This document shows, piece by piece, positions 25,284 through 33,981 of a stretch of 59,427 nt of DNA. This stretch comes from Actinokineospora enzanensis DSM 44649. Its GTDB lineage: Bacteria; Actinomycetota; Actinomycetes; Mycobacteriales; Pseudonocardiaceae. Under the pieces are notes generated by a model. That model did not search any database. It was not told where the DNA came from and was given only the letters and a program-made list of their open reading frames with translations. Location of the stretch: NCBI RefSeq assembly GCF_000374445.1, contig NZ_KB894443.1, positions 1 through 59,427 of the forward strand, given 5' to 3'. The position numbers were made by a program, and so were the translations under genes. Each line of letters starts with the position of its first letter. Positions within the stretch are counted from its first letter, which is position 1.

Positions 25284-26117
25284 GTGGTCACCCCGGGTGC
25301 TCCGGTCACCGAGGGCCTGCACATCACCTGGCACGGGCACGCCACCGCGCTGGTGGAGCTGGACGGCGCCCGCGTCCTGCTCGACCCGGTCTGGAGCGAC
25401 CGGGTGTCGCCGTCCCGGCTGGTCGGGCCGCGCAGGCTGCACCGGCCGCCGCAGCCCATCGAGCAGCTGCCCCCGGTCGACGCCGTGGTCATCTCGCACG
25501 ACCACTACGACCACCTGGACCTGGCCGCGATCCGCGCGCTGCTGCGTACCCAGACCGCGCCGTTCGTGGTGCCACTGGGCATCGGCGCGCACCTGGAGCG
25601 CTGGGGCGTGCCGGACGACCGGATCATCGAGCTGGACTGGTCGGAGACGGCCAAGGTCGGCGGGCTGCGGCTGACCGCCACCGCCGCGCAGCACTTCTCC
25701 GGCCGCGCCTTTGCCCGCGACCGCACGCTCTGGGCGTCCTGGGTGATCGCCGGACCGGAGCACAGCGTCTTCTACACCGGCGACTCCGGCTACTTCGACG
25801 GCTACGCCGAGATCGGCGCCGAGTACGGGCCGTTCGACGCGGCCCTGGTGCAGGTCGGCGCGTACGCACCCGGCTGGCCGGACATCCACATGACGCCGGA
25901 GGAGGGCGTGGCCGCGCACGTGGACGTGCGCGGCGGGCTGATGATCCCGGTGCACTGGGCGACGTTCTCGCTCTCCCCGCACCCGTGGGCCGACCCGGTG
26001 GAGCGAGTGCTGGCCGAGGCCGAGCGGCGCGGTGTGCCGGTCGCGGTGCCGCGGCCGGGCCAGCGGGTGGACGTGGCCGCGCCGCCGCCCGTCGACCGTT
26101 GGTGGTCCACCCTCTGA
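25284..26117 (+). CDS. MBL-fold metal-dependent hydrolase (UlaG / NAPE-PLD-like), catalytic part
   Basis: 277 residues if started at GTG 25284. The metallo-beta-lactamase motifs are intact: ITWHGHATALVEL, the metal signature ISHDHYDHLD (HxHxDH), YTGDSGYFDG and IPVHWATFSL. The layout matches the L-ascorbate-6-phosphate lactonase/NAPE-PLD-like group, whose actinobacterial members have unknown substrates. The family's N-terminal region is present but one frame off (25039-25283), so the native protein was probably ~355 residues. No Shine-Dalgarno supports a start at 25284. Confidence 0.82.
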   Translation: MVTPGAPVTEGLHITWHGHATALVELDGARVLLDPVWSDRVSPSRLVGPRRLHRPPQPIEQLPPVDAVVISHDHYDHLDLAAIRALLRTQTAPFVVPLGIGAHLERWGVPDDRIIELDWSETAKVGGLRLTATAAQHFSGRAFARDRTLWASWVIAGPEHSVFYTGDSGYFDGYAEIGAEYGPFDAALVQVGAYAPGWPDIHMTPEEGVAAHVDVRGGLMIPVHWATFSLSPHPWADPVERVLAEAERRGVPVAVPRPGQRVDVAAPPPVDRWWSTL

Positions 26118-26137
26118 ACAGCGATTACGCTGCGCCC

Positions 26138-26659
26138 GTGCTGACCTTTCGCCGGGCGGGCCTGGCCGATGTCCCGATGCTCGTGCCGCTGGTGCAATCG
26201 GCCTACCGCGGCGAGTCCAGCCGGATCGGGTGGACGACGGAGGCCGATCTGCTGGAGGGACAGCGCACCGATCCGGAGGGCGTCGCCGAGGTGATCACCG
26301 CGGGCAAGAGCGCGGTGCTGGTGGCCGAGCGCGACGGTGTGCCGGTGGCCTGCTGCCATGTCGCGGTGGAGGACGGGGCGGGCTACTTCGGCATGTTCGC
26401 GGTGGTCCCGTCGGAGCAGGGCGGCGGCGTGGGCCGGGCGGTGCTGGCCGAGGCCGAGCGGTACGTGGCGGCCGAGTGGGGGCTGACCGAGCTGCGTATG
26501 AAGGTGATCACCGCGCGGGCCGACCTGATCGCCTGGTACGTCCGCCGCGGGTACCTGCGCACCGGCGAGATGTCGCCGTTCCCGTACGGCGACGAGCGCT
26601 TCGGCGTGCCGTTGCGCACGGACTTGGAGTTCGAGCTGCTGGTCAAGCCGTTGCGCTGA
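26138..26659 (+). CDS. GNAT-family N-acetyltransferase
   Basis: 173 residues from GTG 26138, 20 bp after the MBL gene. It shows the GNAT core: LTFRRAGLADVPMLVPLV at the start, strand beta4 YFGMFAVVPSEQGGGVGRAVL (acetyl-CoA pyrophosphate loop Q-x-x-G-x-G), helix LAEAERYVAAEWG, and YVRRGYLRTGEMSPFP near the end. The acceptor is unknown. The short gap suggests cotranscription with the MBL hydrolase. Confidence 0.9.
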   Translation: MLTFRRAGLADVPMLVPLVQSAYRGESSRIGWTTEADLLEGQRTDPEGVAEVITAGKSAVLVAERDGVPVACCHVAVEDGAGYFGMFAVVPSEQGGGVGRAVLAEAERYVAAEWGLTELRMKVITARADLIAWYVRRGYLRTGEMSPFPYGDERFGVPLRTDLEFELLVKPLR

Positions 26660-26717
26660 TTAGGCCGGGTGTGGACGGCTCGCGGTGGGTGTCGGATGCG
26701 CGCGCGACAATGTGTCG

Positions 26718-28202
26718 GTGCGGACAATCCACGACCACGTCGTCGCCCATCTGGACCCGAGCGGGTGCGGGCTGCTGCCCGGCGGCGAGGTGCTGCCCGA
26801 CGACCAGATCGACGAGTCGGACGGCGGCGGCTTGGCGCGGTGGGCCACCGACCGGTACACCGGCCGCGGCGGCGACGCGCTGCCGGACCTGATCGCCGCC
26901 GCGGTCCGGGATCCGGCCGGGTATGAGCCGTTGTACGCCGCGCTATGCGACCGGACCGCGCTCGCCGATCTCGACGGACTGCTCGACGGGGTGCGGGATC
27001 TGGAACTGCCTGCCGCCGGAACGCGGGCACTCGGCCGTCGCCTGGTGGTCGAGTCCGGCCACCGGGCGGCGGTGAAGGTCGGCATCGCGCTGCTCGGGCT
27101 GGGCTTGTCCGCGATCGACACCGAGCTGCTGCTGACCGTGGGCAGGCACGAGGAGTTCACCCGGTTCGTGGTGGACACCGTCCGCGCCGCGCACGCCGAC
27201 CCGGAGCCGGTGCTGCTCGCCCTGGCCCGCGGGGTCGAGGGCTGGGGTCGGATCAGCGTGGTGGAGTGCTTCGGCCCCGACGCGGGCCCGGAGGTGCGGG
27301 ACTGGTTGCTGCGCGGCGGTTTCCGCAACTCCGAGATGGACACCTACCTGGCCCACCGCGCCGCCACCATCGGCAGGCTGGCCGACGCCCTGGCCGCCGA
27401 GCCGGACGAGGAACTGTTCGACGCGGCCGCCGAGATCGTCTGCGCGCTGGTCGAGGGCGGCCCGGCCGAGGACATCGACGACTACCCGGACGCCCCACTC
27501 GCGCTGTGGCTGCTGGTCGGCCACCTGACCACGCGCGCGCACGCGCTGCGCCACTTCGTGGTGGCCGCCCGGATCTCGGAGTTCCTCACCGGCCCCGGCT
27601 GGGACGAGCGCTACACCCGCGGCTGGGACCTGGCCCGCCACGACGCCCTGGTCCGCCGCTGCCGCGACCTGATGGCCGAACCCCGCTGGCGCGACCTCAC
27701 CCTGCGCGACCTCGACGCCGCCGACGACCGCGTCCACCAGGACGCCGACTACGCCGCCCGGGTCCTGGGCATCGACCGGTTCCCGGCCACCGTCCGCCGC
27801 ATCCGCGCCACCCCCACCGACGCCGACTGGCTGAGCCTGATGTCCCAGGCCACCACCACCCGGCTGCCCGCCATCCTGGACCTGGCCTCCGCCGCGCTGC
27901 CCCTGGCCGCCCTGTCCACCGGCCCGACCGACATTGCCGCCGTCGGCGACCGTCTGTCCGCGCACATGGTCCTCGGCACCGTGGTGACCGGACTGCGCGA
28001 CTTCCCCGGCCATGGCACGGATTTCGTCCTGGCCGCGCTGCGCTGCCCGGTCACCCGCAACCGGGTCATGGCCACCCGCACCCTCACCGGGTGGGGGCCG
28101 GAGACGTGGGACCCCGAGGTCCAGTCGGCCCTCCGCCAAGCGGTCGCTGAGGAGCCGGACCCGACGGTGCGGGAGAGCATGTCCCAGCTGCTGACGTCCT
28201 AA
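26718..28202 (+). CDS. Large helical-repeat-like hypothetical protein
   Basis: 494 residues from GTG 26718; start choice is weak (in-frame GTG at 26712). The whole protein is helical, with units such as DGLLDGVRDLELPAAGTRALGRRLV and VLLALARGVEGWGRISVVECFG that recall HEAT/ARM repeats, and a final HEAT-like block RNRVMATRTLTGWGPETWDPEVQSALRQAV. No signal, membrane segment or catalytic motif. Similar proteins in actinomycetes are usually left as hypothetical; a scaffold role is an inference. Confidence 0.75.
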   Translation: MRTIHDHVVAHLDPSGCGLLPGGEVLPDDQIDESDGGGLARWATDRYTGRGGDALPDLIAAAVRDPAGYEPLYAALCDRTALADLDGLLDGVRDLELPAAGTRALGRRLVVESGHRAAVKVGIALLGLGLSAIDTELLLTVGRHEEFTRFVVDTVRAAHADPEPVLLALARGVEGWGRISVVECFGPDAGPEVRDWLLRGGFRNSEMDTYLAHRAATIGRLADALAAEPDEELFDAAAEIVCALVEGGPAEDIDDYPDAPLALWLLVGHLTTRAHALRHFVVAARISEFLTGPGWDERYTRGWDLARHDALVRRCRDLMAEPRWRDLTLRDLDAADDRVHQDADYAARVLGIDRFPATVRRIRATPTDADWLSLMSQATTTRLPAILDLASAALPLAALSTGPTDIAAVGDRLSAHMVLGTVVTGLRDFPGHGTDFVLAALRCPVTRNRVMATRTLTGWGPETWDPEVQSALRQAVAEEPDPTVRESMSQLLTS

Positions 28203-28311
28203 GTTCGTCCACTATGGAGTTATCAATCTACAATGGATCCGATGGGTCGGGGCTAGGTGACCGCCTTGTAGTGCCTGTCGTGAAGTCGTGTCGTACTCGG
28301 CCGTTGTCAGA

Positions 28312-29094
28312 TCATGCGTCCCTCCGGGAGAAGCGCAGCCAACCCAGGGCCAGCGGTACGGCGGCGTAGGCCAGTGCGACGATCACGGCCGCCGCTGGGG
28401 ACAGCACGGTGTCCGTCGTCGTGCCGCTGATCGCCGGGGCCAGGTTCACCAGGGACATCGACGTGATCCACTCCGTGGCGGGCGGGGGCAGGAACAGGCC
28501 GAGGCCGGGGAGCACGAACAGCAGCAGCGTGACCGTCACCAGGGCACCCGCGGTCGAGCGGAGCGCGGCACCTAAGCCAAGGGCCAGCAGGGCGACGACC
28601 ACCACGATCGTCCCGTTCGCCAATGCCGAGGGCACGCCGTCGATCGGGGTCGGCCACGGGGCGAGTGGGGCGGGCCGGTCGCCCACCACCCACGTGGTCA
28701 GTGCGTACAACGCGAACGAGACGACCATTCCCGCCGCCGCGGCGATGCTCGCGACCGTGAGTGCCTTGGCCGTGAACAGCTTGCGGCGTGCCGGGACACC
28801 GATCATGGTGGCCCGGATGGCGCCCGTGCCGTACTCGGCGGTGAACACCGGGGCGGCGATGGCGGCGAGCGCCAGGCCGAGTACGGGGGTGATCAGGATC
28901 GAGGGATCGGCACTGGCGAAGTGGGCCCGTAGATCCGGTGGGGACGCGTCGAAGTCGTTGGTGAGCAGGATCGCCAGCACGGCGCCCGCGACGACGGCCA
29001 GGAGCGCCGCGGCCGGGACGGTGCGGGTGGAGCGCAGGGAGCGCAGTTTGAGCAGCTCGGCGGAGTACGCGTCGCGCAGGGTGTGGGTGGTCAT
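28312..29094 (-). CDS. ABC-2-type transporter permease
   Basis: 260 residues, start overlapping the ATPase stop (ATGA). After a short polar start (LRDAYSAELLKLRSLRSTRT) it has six hydrophobic segments, including VPAAALLAVVAGAVLAILL, ILITPVLGLALAAIAAPVF and the last VIVALAYAAVPLALGWL, and the ABC-2 hallmark EYGTGAIRATMIGVPARR between TM2 and TM3. It forms an exporter with the adjacent ATPase. The divergent two-component system probably controls it. Confidence 0.9.
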   Translation of the reverse strand: MTTHTLRDAYSAELLKLRSLRSTRTVPAAALLAVVAGAVLAILLTNDFDASPPDLRAHFASADPSILITPVLGLALAAIAAPVFTAEYGTGAIRATMIGVPARRKLFTAKALTVASIAAAAGMVVSFALYALTTWVVGDRPAPLAPWPTPIDGVPSALANGTIVVVVALLALGLGAALRSTAGALVTVTLLLFVLPGLGLFLPPPATEWITSMSLVNLAPAISGTTTDTVLSPAAAVIVALAYAAVPLALGWLRFSRRDA

Positions 29095-30005
29095 CGGTAG
29101 GACTCCTGTCGGGTGGCGCGGAACTCGGTGCTGTGCTCGGTGAGCTGTAAGTAGGCGTCCTCCAGGCTCGCCGAGCGCTGGGTGAGGCCGTGCACGGCGT
29201 GGCCGCGGGCGCGGGCGAGGTCGCCGATCTCGCCCGGCGACAAACCGGTGACCGACAAGCCGTCCGGCTCGGTGTGGACCTCCGCCCCAGCCGCGCGCAG
29301 CGCCCGCGCCAGGTCGTCGCGGTCCGGCGTGGTGACCAGTACGTCGCGGTGGAACCGTTCGGTCAGTTCGGCCATGGACGCCTCGGTGATCAGCCTGCCG
29401 CGGCCGATCACCACGACGTGGTCGGCGGTGAGCGCCATCTCGCTCATCAGGTGGCTGGACACGAGCACGGTGCGGCCTTCCCTGGCGAGCCCGCGGACCA
29501 GGTCGCGCAGCCAGCGGATGCCCTCCGGGTCGAGGCCGTTGACCGGCTCGTCGAACAGCAGCACCGTCGGATCGCCGAGTAACGCGGCGGCCACGCCCAA
29601 GCGTTGCTTCATACCCAGGGAGAAGCCGCGCACGCGCCTGTTCGCCACGCTTGCCAGGCCGACCTCGGCGAGCACCCGCGCGGCCCGGACCCGGCCGATG
29701 CCGTTGGCGCGGCCGAGGCAGTGCAGGTGGTCGAGCGCGGTGCGGCCGCCATGCACCCCGCTCGCGTCGAGCAGGGCGCCGACGTGGTGCAGCGGCCGTG
29801 GGATCGTCGCGTATGGCCTGCCGTCGATCAGGGCGCGCCCCGAGGTGGGTGCGTCCAGACCGAGCAGCATGCGCAGGGTGGTGGACTTGCCGGACCCGTT
29901 GGCGCCGAGGAACCCGGTCACCCGACCGGGCCGGACGGTGAACGTCAGGCCGTCCACGGCCGTCGTGGGGCCGTATCGTTTGGTGAGTTCGATGAGCTGA
30001 ATCAT
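29091..30005 (-). CDS. ABC transporter ATP-binding protein
   Basis: 304 residues. Walker A GANGSGKST, Q-loop region, signature FSLGMKQRL, Walker B VLLFDEPVNGLDPEG and the switch His (VSSHLMSEM) are all present. The C-terminal ~90 residues form the accessory domain usual for drug/lantibiotic/bacitracin-type exporters paired with ABC-2 permeases. It starts 133 bp from the divergent histidine kinase gene, a layout typical for a TCS-controlled peptide or antibiotic resistance exporter. The substrate is unknown. Confidence 0.93.
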   Translation of the reverse strand: MIQLIELTKRYGPTTAVDGLTFTVRPGRVTGFLGANGSGKSTTLRMLLGLDAPTSGRALIDGRPYATIPRPLHHVGALLDASGVHGGRTALDHLHCLGRANGIGRVRAARVLAEVGLASVANRRVRGFSLGMKQRLGVAAALLGDPTVLLFDEPVNGLDPEGIRWLRDLVRGLAREGRTVLVSSHLMSEMALTADHVVVIGRGRLITEASMAELTERFHRDVLVTTPDRDDLARALRAAGAEVHTEPDGLSVTGLSPGEIGDLARARGHAVHGLTQRSASLEDAYLQLTEHSTEFRATRQESYR

Positions 30006-30137
30006 GGTGACAACGATGGCCTCGCGAGCGGCCCGGCGGATCGGAGCACGGTCCGGTCTTCAGGGCCCCGCATCGGACCACGGTATGACACCGCTGGTCC
30101 GACGACAGCCGCCGATCCGCTCGATACCGTCGTGTGC

Positions 30138-31364
30138 ATGGACAAGCAGCGCATACCGTTCACGGGCAGGCTGACGCCCCGGCACCTCGTCGTCTTCGAC
30201 GTCGCGTTCGCCGTGGCGATGGCTGTGCTGGTGAGCGGCAACCTGGCGGGCGGTGCCTGGGCGCCACCCGGGGGCGTGCCGGACTGGATCGCGCATGTCG
30301 TGGCCGCGCTCGCCCTGGTTCCGGTGGTGCTCCGCCGGTTCTGGCCGGTGTCGGTCTTCGCGGCCGCCGTCGTCGTCGCGGTGCTCACCTATGCCGTGGG
30401 CGTCGGCTGGGAGGGTTGCCTGGTCCTGGTGTTCGCCCTCTACTCCCTGGCGAGCAGCCGGGGATTCCGCGCGGGCGTGTTCGGAATGCTCATCGCCATG
30501 CTGCTCGTGGTGGTCGCCGCCGTCGCCTCCGACGTCGCCTGGGTGGTCCTGGGCTGCACCCTCGTGGTCGCGGGCTGGGCCCTCGGGGTGCTGTCCCGTG
30601 AACGCCGCGAACTCCTGGCGCTCACCGCCCGGCAGAGTGCTGCCGAGGCCGTCGGCGCCGAGCGCCTGCGTATCGCCCGCGAACTGCACGATGTGATCGC
30701 GCACGACATGACCATGATCACCGTCCGCGCCGCGGTGGCCAACCACGTGGCCGCCGACCGCCCGGACGAGGCAGGCGCCGCCCTCACCGAGATCGAGGAG
30801 GCCAGCCGCGCGGCCCTCGCCGAGCTCCGCCGCATGCTCGGCATGCTCCGCGCCACCGAGGACGACGCCCCGGTCGCCCCGGCCCCCACCCTCGATCAGA
30901 TGACCGAGCTGATCCGCCGCGCCGAACTCGCCAGCGTCAAGGTCGACGTCGTCTACCACGACTCCGGCACCATGCCCAACGGCGTCGAACAGACCGTCTT
31001 CCGCATCGTGCAAGAGGCACTGACCAATGTGGTCAGACACGCCGCTCCCGCCAACTGCCGGGTTCTCGTCGACGACACCGGCCAATCCGTCACTGTCGAG
31101 GTGACCGACGACGGCACCCGACTCGCCGCGGACCATCCCATCGACCATCCCACCGGCCACGGCCTCATCGGCATGCGCGAAAGAGTCGGCCTCTACGCGG
31201 GCCAGTTCAGCGCAGGCCCCCAATCCGGCGGTGGCTTCGCCGTCCGTGCCCACCTCCCGTATGCCGACACGACAGAGGCGAGCACCAGCAGGACAAGCAT
31301 CGGCAGGGCCCGCGACGGCACAGACCAGGGCAACACCACCACGGTCGCCATTCGAGAACCATGA
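30138..31364 (+). CDS. Sensor histidine kinase (NarL-type, HisKA_3)
   Basis: 408 residues. The N-terminal ~170 residues contain several membrane helices with very short loops, so sensing is probably within the membrane. The HisKA_3 box is RLRIARELHDVIAHDMTMI with phospho-acceptor His184. The ATPase domain has EALTNVVRHA (N box) and GHGLIGMRERVGLY (G box). A ~30-residue polar tail (TTEASTSRTS...) follows the usual end. It overlaps no gene on the right: the response regulator starts 167 bp later. Confidence 0.92.
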   Translation: MDKQRIPFTGRLTPRHLVVFDVAFAVAMAVLVSGNLAGGAWAPPGGVPDWIAHVVAALALVPVVLRRFWPVSVFAAAVVVAVLTYAVGVGWEGCLVLVFALYSLASSRGFRAGVFGMLIAMLLVVVAAVASDVAWVVLGCTLVVAGWALGVLSRERRELLALTARQSAAEAVGAERLRIARELHDVIAHDMTMITVRAAVANHVAADRPDEAGAALTEIEEASRAALAELRRMLGMLRATEDDAPVAPAPTLDQMTELIRRAELASVKVDVVYHDSGTMPNGVEQTVFRIVQEALTNVVRHAAPANCRVLVDDTGQSVTVEVTDDGTRLAADHPIDHPTGHGLIGMRERVGLYAGQFSAGPQSGGGFAVRAHLPYADTTEASTSRTSIGRARDGTDQGNTTTVAIREP

Positions 31365-31530
31365 CCACGCCACGTTGACGCGGATGGGTGAAGATTGGGG
31401 GGACTGTGTCCTTGATCGTCGGGTCGGGCTGCTCATACCTGTGAGCCCGGATCGAAGGTCCGGCATGACGGTGGGAGACAGGGGCGATGAGGTGTACCCA
31501 GGGGAGCGGTGCCTGCGCACGGGGGTGGCT

Positions 31531-32178
31531 GTGGTTCGGGTGGTGATCGCCGATGACCAGGCGTTGTTGCGGGCGAGTTTTCGGATGTTGATCGAGTCGG
31601 CGGAGGATCTTGAGGTGGTCGGGGAGGCCGGGGACGGGGTGGAGGCCGTGGAGGTCGTCACGCGGACCGGAGCCGATGTCGTCCTGATGGATGTCCGGAT
31701 GCCCCGGCTCGACGGGATCGGCGCCACCAGGGAGTTGCGCGGCAAGGGGGCGCGGGTGTTGATCCTGACCACCTTCGACCTCGACGAGTACGTCTACGGC
31801 GCACTGCGCGCGGGCGCCAGCGGGTTCCTGCTCAAGGACACCCGGCCCGCCGATCTGCTCTCCGCGATCCGGTTGGTGGCACGCGGTGAGGCGCTGTTGG
31901 CGCCATCGGTGACGCGGCGGCTCATCGGGGAGTTCGCGCGGATGCCCGGTCCGGGGAAGCGGCCCACGCCGTTGGACGGGGTGACCGAGCGAGAGCGGGA
32001 GGTGCTCGTGTTGATCGCGCGGGGGTTGTCCAACGCGGAGATCGCGGAGCGGCTGGTGTTGAGTCCGGCCACGATCAAGACGCACATCGGGCGGCTGTTG
32101 GCGAAGCTGCACGCGCGGGACAGGGCCCAGTTGGTGATCGCCGCCTACGAGTCCGGGCTCATCACACCGTCGCGCTGA
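31531..32178 (+). CDS. NarL/LuxR-type response regulator
   Basis: 215 residues from GTG 31531 (GTG 31525 is an alternative); the frame is open further up but overlaps the kinase gene. The receiver has the acidic pair in IADDQ, phospho-acceptor Asp54 (VVLMDVRMPR), Thr and Lys (LTTFD, FLLKDTRP). The LuxR HTH is LTEREREVLVLIARGLSN-like (here VTEREREVL ... SNAEIAERLVLSPATIKTHI). It pairs with the kinase before it and probably regulates the divergent ABC exporter. Confidence 0.94.
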   Translation: MVRVVIADDQALLRASFRMLIESAEDLEVVGEAGDGVEAVEVVTRTGADVVLMDVRMPRLDGIGATRELRGKGARVLILTTFDLDEYVYGALRAGASGFLLKDTRPADLLSAIRLVARGEALLAPSVTRRLIGEFARMPGPGKRPTPLDGVTEREREVLVLIARGLSNAEIAERLVLSPATIKTHIGRLLAKLHARDRAQLVIAAYESGLITPSR

Positions 32179-32185
32179 CGCACCG

Positions 32186-32219
32186 GTCTTGGCCGTGTCG
32201 TGCGGGACACGGCCAAGAC
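32186..32219. terminator. Bidirectional terminator after response regulator
   Basis: Perfect 14-bp stem GTCTTGGCCGTGTC / GACACGGCCAAGAC with a 6-nt loop, between the convergent response regulator and YggT-like genes. A second small perfect repeat (GTGGAA-CTA-TTCCAC, 32228-32242) overlaps the YggT-like stop. Confidence 0.85.
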
Positions 32220-32233
32220 GGTCCACAGTGGAA

Positions 32234-32701
32234 CTATTCCACGGTGCGGCGGTACCGGATCTCGCGGCGCGGACCCGGGAGCGCGAACCGGCGGATCAGA
32301 TAGGTGAGGGCGGCGCCGATGAGCAGCCACACGATGGCGGCGGTGCCGTAGTTGAACAGGACGGCGGCCTTGTGCGAGCCGGGCGCGAACAGCCCGTCGA
32401 AGCCAAGGGACACGCCGGAGGAGAACCCGGCCACGAACGAGGCGAACCCGTTGTCCGGGTTGGCCTCGGCCAAGACCAGGATGATCTGCGCGACCAGTAC
32501 GACCGCGAACAGACCCACGATGAAGGTGATCGCCGAGCACACCATGCGGACGGTGCGCACCCGGCCTGCGTAGCTGTCCTCGACCCGCTCGCGGACGACC
32601 TCTTCCTGGGCGGGCCGTACGTACGGGTCGTCCCGGTACGCGGGGTCCCGCTGAGGTAACGCTCGCGTCCGCTGCGGATCGGGCTCCTGCGGATAGGTCA
32701 T
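32234..32701 (-). CDS. YggT-family-like membrane protein
   Basis: 155 residues from ATG 32701. A charged N-terminal ~50 residues precede two membrane segments: AITFIVGLFAVVLVAQIILVL and AAIVWLLIGAALTYLI. The loop ANPDNGFASFVAGFSSGVSLGFDGLF matches the YggT-like proteins of actinomycetes. YggT proteins are poorly characterised; roles in envelope integrity or division have been suggested. The tail is basic. It follows the SRPBCC gene by 11 bp, so both are likely in one operon. Confidence 0.8.
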   Translation of the reverse strand: MTYPQEPDPQRTRALPQRDPAYRDDPYVRPAQEEVVRERVEDSYAGRVRTVRMVCSAITFIVGLFAVVLVAQIILVLAEANPDNGFASFVAGFSSGVSLGFDGLFAPGSHKAAVLFNYGTAAIVWLLIGAALTYLIRRFALPGPRREIRYRRTVE

Positions 32702-32712
32702 GCCGATAATGG

Positions 32713-33180
32713 TCACACCGATGGGGGCGGCCCGCTTGACAAGTCGGGCTCGAACATCCCGGCCAGCCGGTCGAGGGTGGCGTGGATGCCGCGCCGGTTG
32801 CGTTCCGGGAAGCCGACCAGGGCGAGCAGGAACCCCACCGGCGTGGTCGAGTAGTCGAACGTCTCGGTCACCTCGGTGCGCCCGTCGCCGAGGTCGCGCA
32901 GCTGCCAGCGCCAGCGGTGGCCGTAGAAGTGCCGCCAGGCGATGAGCAGGCTCTCCTCGTACTCCACCACGGTGTTGAGGATCTTGTACGGCAGGCCCAT
33001 CTTCATGTCCATGCCGAACCGCGCGCCCAGCTCCAGCTTGCGCGGGCCGGTGCTGCGGGAGGCCTGGACCGTGCCGGAGCCGTCGATGAGCGGGTGCTGG
33101 GCGGGGTCGGCCAGCAGCGCGAAGATCCGGTCCGGCGGGGCGGCGATGACCCTGGTCTCGGACACCTGGCGAGTCGACAT
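32713..33180 (-). CDS. SRPBCC-superfamily (polyketide cyclase/START-like) protein
   Basis: 155 residues. The fold markers are clear: SETRVIAAPPDRIFALLADPAQHPLIDGSG at the start, RHFYGHRWRWQLRDLGDGRTEVTETFDYS in the sheet, and the C-terminal helix HATLDRLAGMFEP. Family roles range from lipid binding to cyclisation. It is unrelated in detail to the SRPBCC gene at 12324. It lies between a phosphatase gene and the YggT-like gene with short gaps. Confidence 0.85.
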   Translation of the reverse strand: MSTRQVSETRVIAAPPDRIFALLADPAQHPLIDGSGTVQASRSTGPRKLELGARFGMDMKMGLPYKILNTVVEYEESLLIAWRHFYGHRWRWQLRDLGDGRTEVTETFDYSTTPVGFLLALVGFPERNRRGIHATLDRLAGMFEPDLSSGPPPSV

Positions 33181-33204
33181 GCGTTGATGTTACTCGCCGG
33201 TCAC

Positions 33205-33894
33205 TTACGTCGGCAGCGCGCCCGCCCGGGACAGGTCGCCGTCCAGGTGGGTGGTGTCGTTGTAGCGGCGCACGGTCCACTCGTCACCGGACACGACCAG
33301 GTGCGTCAGCGATCCGTTGTCGCAGCCGAGGAACGCGAACGGTCCCGCGCCGGTGGCCGACGCCAGCACGCGCGCGATCACTCCGCTGTGCGTGAACACG
33401 ACCAGCCGCTGCCCTGGGTGCGCTCCCGCCAGCCTGCGGATCGCCCCCTCGACCCGGGCCTGGAATACCTCGTCCCGTTCCGCACCGGGGATCGCGTCCC
33501 ACCGCTGCTCGCGGCGCGACCGCAGGAAGGTCGGGTCCCGCTCGGCGACCCGCTGCCGGAACACGCCGCCTTCCCAGTCGCCGAGGTGCACCTCACGTAG
33601 GTCGGGCTCGACCAGCGGGACCTTCCCGGTCGCCGCCAGATAGGGCGCCGCCGTCTGTACCGTGCGCCGCAACGTGGTCACGTACGCGACGTCGATCTCC
33701 ACGTCGGCCAGCCGCTTGCCGACCGCCTCGGCCTGGCGCCTGCCCTCCGGTGCCAGCTCCGGGTCGCCCTGTCCGTCGTCGAGTAAGTCGAACAGCACTC
33801 CGGGGCGGGCAGGCGCTGATTCGCCGTGGCGGATCAACAGGAACTCGGTCGCCCCGGCGGGGGTGGCGAAGCGCGGCTGGCGGTACTCGGTCAT
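33205..33894 (-). CDS. Histidine phosphatase (phosphoglycerate mutase-like) family protein
   Basis: 229 residues. The catalytic RHGE motif (FLLIRHGESAPA) is near residue 22, the second Arg region AYVTTLRRTVQTA follows, and the late His is in VFTHSGVIARVL. This is the branch-1 histidine phosphatase fold, which includes cofactor-dependent phosphoglycerate mutases, sugar phosphatases and others. It lies 87 bp downstream of treZ in the same direction; a role on sugar phosphates is possible but unproven. Confidence 0.9.
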   Translation of the reverse strand: MTEYRQPRFATPAGATEFLLIRHGESAPARPGVLFDLLDDGQGDPELAPEGRRQAEAVGKRLADVEIDVAYVTTLRRTVQTAAPYLAATGKVPLVEPDLREVHLGDWEGGVFRQRVAERDPTFLRSRREQRWDAIPGAERDEVFQARVEGAIRRLAGAHPGQRLVVFTHSGVIARVLASATGAGPFAFLGCDNGSLTHLVVSGDEWTVRRYNDTTHLDGDLSRAGALPT

Positions 33895-33981
33895 GGGGCA
33901 CAGCAGATCGTCCCGTCCCGGCTCGCGTCAAGGGGGTACAACGCTGTTCGCCCACTGTCCACATGTCGGCCGGGCGGGCCA

